From: Gemmatimonadota bacterium
GTDB lineage: Bacteria; Gemmatimonadota; Gemmatimonadetes; Palauibacterales; KS3-K002
Direction: 5' to 3'
NCBI GenBank assembly: GCA_020344215.1
Contig: CP070815.1
Coordinates: 3,156,866 to 3,220,865 of the forward strand
Length of the DNA stretch: 64,000 nucleotides
Part shown: piece after piece, positions 37,613-46,285 of the stretch
Numbering within the stretch: the first letter of the stretch is position 1
Layout: every line of letters begins with the position of its first letter
Translations under genes and position numbers: made by a program
The notes under the pieces: generated by a model
What the model was told of the DNA's origin: nothing
What the model saw: the letters and a program-made list of their open reading frames with translations, nothing else
The model's database searches: none

Positions 37613-37813
37613 GTGAAAGCGAGGCGGACGATTAGGCAGTTACTGAGAGAGGGTGCGAATCGAGTCGTCAAGCGCCTCTATCTTGCAGACGGGCGGGAGC
37701 CCATCGAGGAGGAGATTGCGGGCAACACCGGCCGAGTCTGCTACCCTGCGGGCGAGGGAGTGCTCGAGCCGATGCCTTCCGTGCCCTGCCAAAGTCTGGA
37801 AGCTGCCGCCTAA
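37613..37813 (+). CDS. Putative 66-residue protein
   Basis: GTG start 12 bases after the preceding mini-gene, with a G-rich stretch (GCGGGGGGC) upstream. The N-terminus is strongly basic (KARRTIRQLLREGANRVVKR), the middle acidic, with two cysteines. No domain recognised. Tight spacing with the 30-residue membrane peptide would make a two-gene unit, but evidence is weak. Confidence 0.35.
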   Translation: MKARRTIRQLLREGANRVVKRLYLADGREPIEEEIAGNTGRVCYPAGEGVLEPMPSVPCQSLEAAA

Positions 37814-37988
37814 CCGAGCTCTGCCAACCTGTCTCACGGTTCGGGCGTCTAAGTGATGGACGGCGAGGGCCGGGGATCGACACACGCACTACCACGACCC
37901 GTATGGTCAGGGAGGCGGCGGGCACGGAGATCGCTCAAGTGCTCGCCAGCCCAAACTCACTCTCGAATACGGAACCTAAGAGGTTGGC

Positions 37989-40277
37989 ATGGCCTGCAAT
38001 CGCGTGATGCAGCACCGGACTCGGAGCCTGGGCCTGAGGGTGGCGCTGCTGGCAGGGGTGGCGCTCTGCATCGAGGTCGATCTCCTGCATGGCCAGCAGG
38101 CCGAGGGTGAGATTCCACCGATTCGTCGCTTCCAGGTGACGAGGGCCGGCTCGGAGATCGAGATCGACGGGGTGATGGACGAGCCGGCGTGGTCGGACGC
38201 TGTCTCCATCGATCTGCCATGGGAATGGTTCCCGGGAGATAACACGCCGGCGCCTGTGGCGACCGACTGCCGGGTCGCCTTCGACGACACCAGGCTCTAC
38301 ATCGGCTGCCGCGCCCTCGATCAAGACCCGGCTCAAGTTCGGGCGCATCTGGCGGATCGCGATGACCTGGACCGGCTGCTGCAGGACGACCACCTCGGCT
38401 TTCTACTCGACACGTTCAACGACCAGCGACGGGCTTTCCAGTTCCGGGTGAACCCGCTGGGTGTGCAGGCCGACGCGATCCTATCGACGTCGGAGGGCTT
38501 CGAGGATTTCTCATGGGACGCCATCTGGGACTCGAAGGGCAATATCACGGCGGACGGCTATGTCGTTGAGATCGGCATACCGTTCCGCTCGCTGCGCTTC
38601 CCGGCCGGCGAGCAGGCCCAAACGTGGGGCTTCCAGGCTTTTCGCTCGTACCCGCGCAGCGTGAGGCACCGGATCGCCTCCTCCTGGACCGACCGCAACA
38701 ACACCTGTCTTCTGTGCCAGACCAACAAGCTGGATGGGCTGGAAGGGATCGCTCCGGGACACAACCTGGAGTTCGACCCGACCTTCACCTCGAGCCGCAC
38801 GGACACGATCGCCGGCTTCCCGGACGGCGATATGGACGACGGCGACATCGAGCCGGAGCTCGGGCTCACCGCCTTCTGGGGCGTCACGCCCGGCCTCATG
38901 CTGGCGGGCGCGCTGAACCCGGACTTCTCACAGGTGGAGGCGGACGTCGCCCAGCTCGAGGTGAATGCGCGCTTCGCGCTCTTCTACCCCGAGAAGCGGC
39001 CGTTCTTCCTGGAGGGCGCCGACTATTTCCTGACACCGATCGATGCGGTCTTCACCCGGACCGTGGTCGAGCCGCTGGCCGGGCTCAAGCTCACCGGTAA
39101 GGAGGGCAAGAACGCCGTCGGCGTGTTCGCCACCCAGGACACGCTCAACAACCTGATAATGGCGACCAATCAGGCGTCGGTGCCGATCTCCCTGGATCAG
39201 GACGTGACAGGCGGCGTGGTACGTTACCGCCGAGATGTGGGCGGCTCCTCGACCGTGGGGGTGCTCTATACCGGCCGGCTTGCGGACGACTATTACAACC
39301 ACGCGGCCGGCGTCGACGCCTTCTGGCAAATCTCCTCAGCGAACAGCATGCGGCTCCAGTACCTGTACACGTTCAGCGATCTGCCGGACGAAGTCGCGGA
39401 GACCTGGGGCCAGGCGACCGAGGCGTTCGAGGGGGACGGAATCGCGGTGGAGTTCCAACATGTCAGTCGCAATTGGGGGGCCTGGGCCGAATACCTCGAT
39501 CTGGACCCGGACGTCCGGGCCGACTTCGGTTTCATACGGCGGGTCGACCTGCGCGAGATCGACGTGGGCGTGCAGCGCGTTGTCTGGGGCAGCTCGGACG
39601 GCTGGTTCTCACGCCTGGACTTGGGTGTGGGGTACGAGCGTACGGAGGACCATGATGGCCTGCTCACCGACCAGTCGGTCAGTGCGTTCGCCGGCTACTC
39701 GGGTCCGCTGCAGACGGAACTGGGCCTGATGGTTTCCGCCGACAAAGAGTACTTCGATGGCGTGACATACGACCTGGTGCGCGGCCACGGCCACATCGAG
39801 ATCCGTCCCTCGGGGAAGCTCGCGCTCACGCTGTTCGCCGCTCTAGGAGACGCCATCGATTACGCCAACTCGCGCGAAGCGGATGAGTTGCAGATCGGGC
39901 CGGGCCTGAGTTTGGCTGTCGGCCGCCACTTCAGGATGGATCTGGACCACAGCCTGCAGCGGCTGTCGTTCGAAGGTGACAAGATCGTCACGGAATACCT
40001 CACTCAGGCACGTCTACTCTATCACCTGAACGTTCGCAGCTTCGTCCGTCTGATACTCCAGTACCGGGACGTGTCCCGGGACCCGGACATGTACGAACTA
40101 CCGGTCGAGCCGGAGACCGAGGGCTTGTTCAGCGAGCTTCTCTTCACCTACAAGGTCAACCCGAAGACGGTACTCTACCTGGGTTACTCCGACACGCGAT
40201 TGGGGAACAACGACGCGTCTCTGACGCAAACGGGTCGGACGTTCTTCCTGAAGATCGGGTACGCTCTGAGGGTCTGA
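37989..40277 (+). CDS. CBM9-like/DUF5916 outer-membrane protein
   Basis: A 762-residue protein with AGAGG upstream of the ATG and an N-terminal hydrophobic export signal. Residues about 45-235 form a carbohydrate-binding-module-9-like domain (EIDGVMDEPAWSDA, VAFDDTRLYIGCRALDQDP, GYVVEIGIPFRSLRF). Residues about 250-762 are DUF5916, a beta-barrel-like domain (AGALNPDFSQVEADVAQLEVN, FYPEKRPFFLEGADYF, final strand FFLKIGYALRV ending in an aromatic-rich strand). It probably sits in the outer membrane; substrate unknown, with sugar or peptidoglycan binding as an inference. Followed 41 bases later by a secreted MBL hydrolase. Confidence 0.88.
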   Translation: MACNRVMQHRTRSLGLRVALLAGVALCIEVDLLHGQQAEGEIPPIRRFQVTRAGSEIEIDGVMDEPAWSDAVSIDLPWEWFPGDNTPAPVATDCRVAFDDTRLYIGCRALDQDPAQVRAHLADRDDLDRLLQDDHLGFLLDTFNDQRRAFQFRVNPLGVQADAILSTSEGFEDFSWDAIWDSKGNITADGYVVEIGIPFRSLRFPAGEQAQTWGFQAFRSYPRSVRHRIASSWTDRNNTCLLCQTNKLDGLEGIAPGHNLEFDPTFTSSRTDTIAGFPDGDMDDGDIEPELGLTAFWGVTPGLMLAGALNPDFSQVEADVAQLEVNARFALFYPEKRPFFLEGADYFLTPIDAVFTRTVVEPLAGLKLTGKEGKNAVGVFATQDTLNNLIMATNQASVPISLDQDVTGGVVRYRRDVGGSSTVGVLYTGRLADDYYNHAAGVDAFWQISSANSMRLQYLYTFSDLPDEVAETWGQATEAFEGDGIAVEFQHVSRNWGAWAEYLDLDPDVRADFGFIRRVDLREIDVGVQRVVWGSSDGWFSRLDLGVGYERTEDHDGLLTDQSVSAFAGYSGPLQTELGLMVSADKEYFDGVTYDLVRGHGHIEIRPSGKLALTLFAALGDAIDYANSREADELQIGPGLSLAVGRHFRMDLDHSLQRLSFEGDKIVTEYLTQARLLYHLNVRSFVRLILQYRDVSRDPDMYELPVEPETEGLFSELLFTYKVNPKTVLYLGYSDTRLGNNDASLTQTGRTFFLKIGYALRV

Positions 40278-40318
40278 TTGTCCGCTGCGCCCGGGACACG
40301 CAATGCTTGGAGTGAGCC

Positions 40319-41188
40319 ATGAACGCGCTGGCGCCCCTGCTCTCGCTCGGTTTGGCCTCGCTGGTCTTCGGGCCCTCCGCGCTGGGGGAGCGCGGGACTG
40401 ACGAGCGGTCGACGCAAGCCTGCGTAGCGAGCGATTCGGTGGTCATTACTCAGCTTGCCGTTGCCGGGTGGATGGTCTCGGCCGGCGGCAGGACCCTGAT
40501 CATCGACGCGCTGCACCGGCACCCGCGGCACGCGCCGGTCGCTGAGACCCTGGAGCGGCTCGAGCACGCGTCGCCACCGTTCGACGAGATCGAGCTGGTT
40601 CTCGTATCGCACGCCCACAGCGATCACTTCCATTATGAGTCCACGGCCGAGCATCTCAGGCGCAACCCGAACGCGGTGCTCGTATCCGGCCGGCTCGTCC
40701 ACGATCAGCTGACTGAGCTGAGCGACTTCGAGCGTTTCAGCGATCGGGTGATCGTGGCGGCGCCGGAGCCTGGAGAGGTCGTGGAGCTTGACGCGAACGG
40801 GATGAAAATTAAGGTCTTTCGCCTCAGCCACGGCGAGCCGAACGCCGATTACAGTGCGGACAACCTGGGGATGATTGTAGATCTGTGCGGGGTGAAGGTC
40901 TTGAACACCGGGGATATTGTCCCGACGGGTCAGACCGCTGTCTTCCGCCAGGCTCTCCCGGGTAGCGAAGGCGTCGACATCGCGTTCCTGGCGTTCACCA
41001 TGTTCGACGAGGAGAACTTGCCTGAGGCGGCGACGATAATCGACGATTACATCAAGCCCCGCTACATCATCCCATCACATCTCTACGAGCAGCATTTCGG
41101 CGAGTTCACGAAGGCGATCGAGGACCGCTACCCCAAGGCCGTCATCTTCCACTCGAAGGGGGAGGTGAAGGTGCGAGTCACGCGTTGA
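40319..41188 (+). CDS. Exported metallo-beta-lactamase-fold hydrolase
   Basis: A 289-residue protein with an export signal. The metal-binding HxHxDH motif is intact (SHAHSDH, His98-x-His100-x-Asp102-His103), with further ligands likely in FRLSHGEPN, NTGDIVPTG and IIPSHLYEQH. It belongs to the L-ascorbate-lactonase-like (UlaG/RomA) branch of short MBL proteins. Substrate unknown. It lies 41 bases after the CBM9/DUF5916 gene and may be co-transcribed. Confidence 0.88.
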   Translation: MNALAPLLSLGLASLVFGPSALGERGTDERSTQACVASDSVVITQLAVAGWMVSAGGRTLIIDALHRHPRHAPVAETLERLEHASPPFDEIELVLVSHAHSDHFHYESTAEHLRRNPNAVLVSGRLVHDQLTELSDFERFSDRVIVAAPEPGEVVELDANGMKIKVFRLSHGEPNADYSADNLGMIVDLCGVKVLNTGDIVPTGQTAVFRQALPGSEGVDIAFLAFTMFDEENLPEAATIIDDYIKPRYIIPSHLYEQHFGEFTKAIEDRYPKAVIFHSKGEVKVRVTR

Positions 41189-41206
41189 ACCTCGAGAACT
41201 GGCATG

Positions 41207-41232
41207 GCTTCCCCGGCTGTTCTCGGGGAAGC
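41207..41232. terminator. Hairpin between convergent genes
   Basis: GCTTCCCC, 10-base loop, GGGGAAGC: an 8-bp perfect stem in the 51 bases between the MBL gene and the convergent ChaN-like gene. No T run is present on either side. Confidence 0.5.
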
Positions 41233-41239
41233 GCTGAGG

Positions 41240-42471
41240 CTAAGGCGTGCCCGCGACGGGACTCTCGAGCTGGCGCGCTAGCCCGTGCCATCTGTCGGCC
41301 ATCTTGCGGGCGTCGTCTTCCATCAGCCACAGGAAGACACGTGGGTGGAAGATGAAGAACGGCAACTCCCACGGAAGTCGCCACTTGAACTCCTTGAACG
41401 ACATTCTGTCGAACCAGCCGGAGACCACGCTCGCGACCCGGTAGTTGCCTACATAGTCCAGGATCACGTAACCATCACAGTAATCGTCGAGCGTGATTTG
41501 CCCGTAACTGAGAGCGTACACCGATGCCGAATCGACGAGTGTGCTGAAGGGTGAGCCGGCGATGTCGAAACCGACCGGCTTCCTATTTACAGCATTTACG
41601 CGATCGAGTACACCGCCGAAGGGTAGCACCCAGGTTCGGTAAGCGGGCGACCAAAAGGGCGCGTGCAGCATCACCGTCACGATCTGACCCGGATACTCGG
41701 TCCTCAGCCGCTGTCCGGCACGCCGTTCCGCGTACGACCCGGTGAATTCGTAGTTCTCGTCCCAGCCCGGTTGCGCGAATCTCGAGAACGCGTGGTGCCG
41801 GCCGACGTAGACCAGCATCTTCATGCCTCGTGAGAGCGCTTCTCGCTCGATTACCGCCGCGTAGACCGAGTCGCCCCGACTCCCCCTGTGCCGCTGCTCA
41901 GCTTGCTCTTCCGCGCTGCCGAACCGGAGCTTCGCGTAGTCCACGCTGGGCGCGAGGCCGACCAACTTGAACCGCTCGGCGTCGGGATGCAGGTGTGAAT
42001 TCAGCGACCATGCGGCCTTGAAGACATCGAGGTACTCCTGGTACGGCCAGATGCCGCCGGGCCGGCGCAGGATATCGATGGCCAGGTCTTCATCGTTCGA
42101 CGCCGCAGATACCAGCCTATCGACATCGTCCTGGTCCTCGGTGTGGACGAACTCGAAGCCGAGCAGGCGTACCCCGTTCTCGTACAGCAGGGGGATGAGA
42201 CGCTGCACGAGCAGCGGGTCGTGGCGAATGCGATGAAGTTCGCCCAACAGCACCACACATCGAACTCGTCGAACTTGGCGAGCACGTATTGTTCGGGTGG
42301 CAGCGCGTGCTGTTCGAGATGCGCGACGAGCGCGGCCTCTTGGGACTTGCTCAAGTCGGCCAGGGGTGGGAGTTGAATGTCCTGCTCACCAGATTCGGAG
42401 AGCATCACGACGACGGTGCCAGTCAAAGCGAGCAGAATCAGGGCTGCAACGACGGTGTGCCGTCTCTTCAT
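41240..42471 (-). pseudogene. ChaN-like (TIKI superfamily) envelope protein with a 2-nt frameshift
   Basis: The N-terminus is encoded from ATG 42471 (MKRRHTVVAALILLALTGTV, export signal/TM) to KFDEFDV near 42255. Coding then continues in another frame as VVLLGELHRIRHDPLL and runs to 41240, for a full-length protein of about 410 residues. The join FDEFD-VVLLGELH is seamless when a GT pair in GATGTGTGGTG is removed, so a 2-base insertion in a short GT repeat explains the break. LLGELH resembles the ChaN/haem-binding-TIKI motif with GExH. The C-terminal part keeps YVGRHHAFS and other blocks. Either a recent inactivation, a phase-variable slip, or a sequencing error. Confidence 0.75.
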
Positions 42472-42504
42472 AGCGTCGCCTGCGGCGCTTTCTCATTCCC
42501 GGTG

Positions 42505-43881
42505 CTAGGCCGGCGGTTCGGTCTCGGCCGGCGGCCCAGTCTTCGCATCCGCTGGGGGTGTCTCGATCTTGGGGAAAAGCATCAAGTCCTCGCCGGGTCG
42601 TCGTCCTTCCGGCTGCTCGCCGGCTGGCTTCGGCGCTGGCCGCCGGCGGGCGGCGAACTCGACGATACGTGCCAGCGCTGCGGAAAACGAGTAGCCGGCC
42701 CGTTCGGCCGAGTCCATGAAAGAGACGCCCTCTGTGAGGTCAGGGTTCGGATTCACCTCGAGCACGTACGGCTCGTTCCCCTTCAAGCGGATGTCGACTC
42801 GTGCGTAGTCGCGGCATTCCGTCGCCTGATAGGCGCGGATCGCTACTTTCTCGACCTTGTTCAGTAGCCGTTTCGGAAGGGGCGCCGGGCAGATCGTGTG
42901 GACCTTGTGGTAGATCTCGGATAGCGGGTTCCACTTCGCCGAGTAGCTGATGATAGGCGGATAGTCCGGCGGCAGCTCGGAGAAGTCGAACTCGACGGGC
43001 GGCAGTACCTCCGGCTGGTCGTTGCCCCAGACCGAGACGTGTAGCTCGCGACCCACGATGAATTCTTCTACGATGATCGCGCCGTACTCCTGGTATACGT
43101 GCTCGACGCGCTCGGCTAAGCGCTCGGAATCGTAAAGGACCGAGTCCTTGGTCACCCCGGCGCTCGCGTCCTCCCACACCGGCTTGACGATGACCGGGTA
43201 GCGAAGACCCAATCGCTTGGGCAGCTTCGGCTCGTAGAAGACCTTGAAGCGCGGCGTCGGGACGCCGTGGTCCTGGAGCACGCGCTTGGTGAGACCTTTG
43301 TCCTGACAGAGTGACAGTGCGAAGGGGGGCGCCCCGGTGTAAGCGATCCGGTACACGTCGTACATCCCGGCAACGGCGGCCTCCAGCCCCGCGTCGTCGT
43401 GGAAGAACTCGACGAGGTTGAAGATGACGTCCGGCCGGTTGCGCTTGAGCACCCGCTCCAGCCGGCGGAGATCGTTCTCCAGGTTGACGGCGCGTGCTCG
43501 GTATCCCGCTCGCCGCAGCGCGCGGGCGACCTCCGAGTACTCTTCCCTGACTGTGGGAACGTGGACCGGGTACTCGGGCTCGAACGGTAGGGTCGAGAGA
43601 TCGACCTGCTGCAGCTTCTCGTACCAATCCTCGCCGACCTGATTGTAGAGAACGACTACCGACGTGGGCTTATCGGGCGGCTCGGCCCCTTCCTGCGGAG
43701 CCGGCTTCTCCGCCGTCTTGGGTTCGTCTATCGTCTGGCGTCTTGCCTGCGGTTCGTTCAAGGGCTCCTTCCGGGTCTTACCGCTGTCGCCGACGCTGAA
43801 GATTCTGCTATCGATTCTATCACTTGCGGGCCGTTTAGGGGAGTCGGCGCGGCGGAGGTCGGCGGTTTTGCGGAGGGTCAT
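42505..43881 (-). CDS. D-Ala-D-Ala-ligase-like ATP-grasp enzyme
   Basis: A 458-residue protein with an N-terminal low-complexity, charged region (1-72) and then a Ddl-related fold: pre-ATP-grasp (VVVLYNQVGEDWYEKL, FNLVEFFHDDAGLEAAV), central domain with YTGAPPFALSLCQDKGLTKRVL, VIVKPVWEDASAGV and VEEFIVGRELHVSV, and the ligase end CRDYARVDIRLKGNEPYVLEVNPNPDL with the Asp/Glu/Asn metal ligands. It couples ATP to peptide or amide bond formation between two amino-acid-like substrates. The long extensions at both ends distinguish it from housekeeping Ddl. It is divergent from the DsrC gene. Confidence 0.87.
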   Translation of the reverse strand: MTLRKTADLRRADSPKRPASDRIDSRIFSVGDSGKTRKEPLNEPQARRQTIDEPKTAEKPAPQEGAEPPDKPTSVVVLYNQVGEDWYEKLQQVDLSTLPFEPEYPVHVPTVREEYSEVARALRRAGYRARAVNLENDLRRLERVLKRNRPDVIFNLVEFFHDDAGLEAAVAGMYDVYRIAYTGAPPFALSLCQDKGLTKRVLQDHGVPTPRFKVFYEPKLPKRLGLRYPVIVKPVWEDASAGVTKDSVLYDSERLAERVEHVYQEYGAIIVEEFIVGRELHVSVWGNDQPEVLPPVEFDFSELPPDYPPIISYSAKWNPLSEIYHKVHTICPAPLPKRLLNKVEKVAIRAYQATECRDYARVDIRLKGNEPYVLEVNPNPDLTEGVSFMDSAERAGYSFSAALARIVEFAARRRPAPKPAGEQPEGRRPGEDLMLFPKIETPPADAKTGPPAETEPPA

Positions 43882-44007
43882 GAGGTGAACGTATCATCAG
43901 CGAAAGTGCCGTGGCCGCCCGGGCCGTGGGAGGTGGCACGGAGTGTGCGCATTCGCTCGGCAATTCGCGAGGTAGCGTGGGCACCGATATTCGCAGGAGG
44001 CGGGCCT

Positions 44008-44316
44008 GTGGAGGTAGAGGGCAAGACGATCGATTTCGACAAAGATGGCTTCATGATCGACCCGGAGTTGTGGGACGAGCAGGTAGCGCTGGCCATCGCC
44101 GCGGAGGAAGGCATCGACGATATGTGCGAGAAGCACTGGGCGATCGTCAAGTTCATCCGCGACTACTGGCGCGAGCACGACTTGGCGCCCCCGGTCCGGC
44201 TGCTCTGCAAAGAGGCGGGCGTCAGTGTGCGCGAGGTCTACAAGCTGTTCACGTCCGGACCGGCGCGTGGGGCATGTCGCGTGGCGGGTCTTCCGAAGCC
44301 GGATGGGTGTGTCTAG
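44008..44316 (+). CDS. dsrC: DsrC-type sulfur-carrier protein
   Basis: A 102-residue protein with a GTG start at 44008 behind AGGAGG; an in-frame GTG at 43885 would add 41 residues without homology. It has the DsrC/TusE core (VEGKTIDFDKDGFMIDPELW, FIRDYWREHDLAPPVRLLCK) and the full C-terminal arm GPARGACRVAGLPKPDGCV: both redox cysteines, Cys90 and Cys101, with the last Cys next to the end. Both cysteines are needed for a DsrC trisulfide; TusE-type proteins have only the last one. The gene overlaps by 14 bases with a membrane subunit gene, followed by an HdrD-like protein. Confidence 0.93.
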   Translation: MEVEGKTIDFDKDGFMIDPELWDEQVALAIAAEEGIDDMCEKHWAIVKFIRDYWREHDLAPPVRLLCKEAGVSVREVYKLFTSGPARGACRVAGLPKPDGCV

Positions 44317-44950
44317 CCTCGTGCTCGACCCGGTGAAGGTCCTCGTCGGGCTGGCCGTGCTGTGGGCGGTGGTTGCGCTCGCCTACCAGGTTCTCGCCGC
44401 TTGGGGCGGGGGACGCGCGGATTACAGCAGGCGGGCTGGCAGCGCTGCGCGAGGCGTCGCGTTCAGCTTCACGGTCGCGATGACGCCCCGGCATAAGGAG
44501 TCGGTGCGACGCCACCCGGCCAAGTTCGCGATCGGCGTGGTCATGCACGTCGGGGTCATCCTGTCTCTGTTGGGGGTGCTGCTGCTGCTCGTCTGGCCGG
44601 CGGCTGCCCATAAAGTCTTGTCGCTGAGCCGCCCGGTCATCGCGCTGTCTCTTGTCGCCGGCTTGTATCTCCTAGTCAGGCGCGCTGTCTCGAAGGACCT
44701 CAGGGCGATGAGCGCGCCTGACGACTACATGGCGATACTCGCGACTTGTGTGCTTCTGGCGTTGGCTTCCGTTTATTCCAGCTACAGCGTGGGCGCGGTG
44801 GTCTGCATGATCTACGCCGCGTTGCTGTTCGTCTATCTGCCGTTGGGCAAGCTGCGACACGCCGTCTTTTGCTTCGTCGCGAGGGGTGATCTGGGCCGCC
44901 GCCTCGGTCGCAGAGGTACCTACCCGTCTGCAACGGGCAGGATGGTCTAG
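44303..44950 (+). CDS. DsrM/NarI-like b-type membrane subunit
   Basis: A 215-residue protein whose ATG lies inside the dsrC 3' end (14-base overlap). Five transmembrane helices are visible. Histidines at GVVMHVGVI and LRHAVFCF are placed like heme-b ligands of the DsrM/HdrE/NarI cytochrome-b family, though the number of ligand histidines seems low. It should pass electrons between the menaquinone pool and the cytoplasmic HdrD-like subunit encoded next (5-base gap). Shorter than DsrM of sulfate reducers (about 330 residues), nearer to HdrE-like subunits. Confidence 0.75.
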   Translation: MGVSSLVLDPVKVLVGLAVLWAVVALAYQVLAAWGGGRADYSRRAGSAARGVAFSFTVAMTPRHKESVRRHPAKFAIGVVMHVGVILSLLGVLLLLVWPAAAHKVLSLSRPVIALSLVAGLYLLVRRAVSKDLRAMSAPDDYMAILATCVLLALASVYSSYSVGAVVCMIYAALLFVYLPLGKLRHAVFCFVARGDLGRRLGRRGTYPSATGRMV

Positions 44951-44954
44951 ACTG

Positions 44955-46253
44955 ATGGCGGCGCGCGGCGAGCAGGGGCGACGGATTACCGAGACGGCGC
45001 GGGAGACGCTGGGGCAGTCGGTCCGAGGCCTCGGCGCGTATCACATGAACGCGTGCGTCAAATGCGGACTGTGCGCGGAGACCTGTCACATCTACCAAGC
45101 TGAGCCGGAGCCTGCCAACCATCCCGGCGTGAAAGCCAGCAAGGTCATCGACCACTACCGTCGCTACCACACCTTTCTCGGCAAGTACCTCCCCGGCCTC
45201 GTCGGCGCCAGGGACCTTTCGCCCGATGCGCTCGACCAGCTCGTGGACGTGGTCTACGGTCGATGCACGGCGTGTGGGCGCTGCAGCCTTCACTGCTCGA
45301 TCGGCCTCGATATCGCCGCGGTCATTCGGGCCGGCCGCAACGTGCTCGCCGCGGTGGGCAAGGTGCCCGAGGGGCTGCAGCGCACGGTCGATAACCAGAT
45401 CGAGACGGGCAACCAGATGGCGATCACCGAGGAGGAGCTCAAGTCGACGGCCGAGTGGCTCGCCGGTGACCTGCGGCTCGAGATGGACGACGACGGCGTC
45501 GAGATCCCTATCGGCGCAAAGGGCAGGCGCGTCCTCTACCTGGTCAATCCGCGCGAGGTCAAGTTCTTCCCGCTCTCGCTCATGGCCGCCGCTGGCGTCT
45601 TCCATGCTGCCGGCGAGCGCTGGACCATCCCCAGCAAGTTCTACGACGTGACCAACTACGGTTTCTACTCGGGTGACGACCCGGCTGCCCGCGAGCTGAC
45701 GCGTCGCGTCATCGAAGAGGCTGAATCGCTGGGTGTGGAGGAGATCATCCTCTCCGAGTGCGGCCACGGCTTCCGCTCCTTCCGCTGGGAGGGGCCGAAC
45801 TGGATGGAGCAGGAGTACCCGGTGCGGATGCGCAGCGTCCTGGAAATTCTCGAGGAGTACATCGACAGTGGGCGCGTCAAGGTCGACCCGGAGAAAAACG
45901 CCGATCGCGTCACACTGCACGACCCCTGCAACCTCGTGCGCTGGGGAGGGATCAGCGAGCCACAGCGGCGCGTCCTGAAGAAGGTGGTCGCAGACTTCGT
46001 CGAGATGACGCCCAATCGGAAGGACAGCTACTGCTGTGGCGGCGGCGGGGGCATGCTCTCGATGAGCGAGTACGGCGAACGCCGGGTGATGTCAGGCAAG
46101 ATCAAGGCCGAGCAGATACGCGCGACGGGCGCGAAGATCGTCGCTACACCCTGCCACAATTGTGCCGACCAGTTGATCGAGATTTCCAAGAAGTACCAGC
46201 TTGGAGTCGAGATCCAGGCGGTCGTGGAGCTGGTCTACAACGCGCTCGCCTGA
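44955..46253 (+). CDS. HdrD/DsrK-like iron-sulfur protein
   Basis: A 432-residue protein; the start at 44955 is preferred over an in-frame start at 44886 that overlaps the neighbour. Two ferredoxin-type 4Fe-4S motifs (CVKCGLCAETC at 34-44; CTACGRCSLHC at 104-114) precede a CCG domain with DPCNLVR, YCCGGGGGMLS and ATPCHNCADQ, which builds the non-cubane catalytic cluster of HdrD/DsrK. A single rich CCG motif is clear; a second, usual in HdrB/D, is degenerate. It is expected to act on the DsrC trisulfide or a related disulfide, taking electrons from the membrane subunit. Cytoplasmic, membrane-attached. Confidence 0.9.
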   Translation: MAARGEQGRRITETARETLGQSVRGLGAYHMNACVKCGLCAETCHIYQAEPEPANHPGVKASKVIDHYRRYHTFLGKYLPGLVGARDLSPDALDQLVDVVYGRCTACGRCSLHCSIGLDIAAVIRAGRNVLAAVGKVPEGLQRTVDNQIETGNQMAITEEELKSTAEWLAGDLRLEMDDDGVEIPIGAKGRRVLYLVNPREVKFFPLSLMAAAGVFHAAGERWTIPSKFYDVTNYGFYSGDDPAARELTRRVIEEAESLGVEEIILSECGHGFRSFRWEGPNWMEQEYPVRMRSVLEILEEYIDSGRVKVDPEKNADRVTLHDPCNLVRWGGISEPQRRVLKKVVADFVEMTPNRKDSYCCGGGGGMLSMSEYGERRVMSGKIKAEQIRATGAKIVATPCHNCADQLIEISKKYQLGVEIQAVVELVYNALA

Positions 46254-46285
46254 AGCGTGCCGGCGGCGATCTCCCTTTCAGAAGT

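Noticed and set aside
43885..44007. An N-terminally extended DsrC from the GTG at 43885
   Set aside because: The extra 41 residues have no family similarity and AGGAGG sits just before the GTG at 44008, which matches DsrC length.
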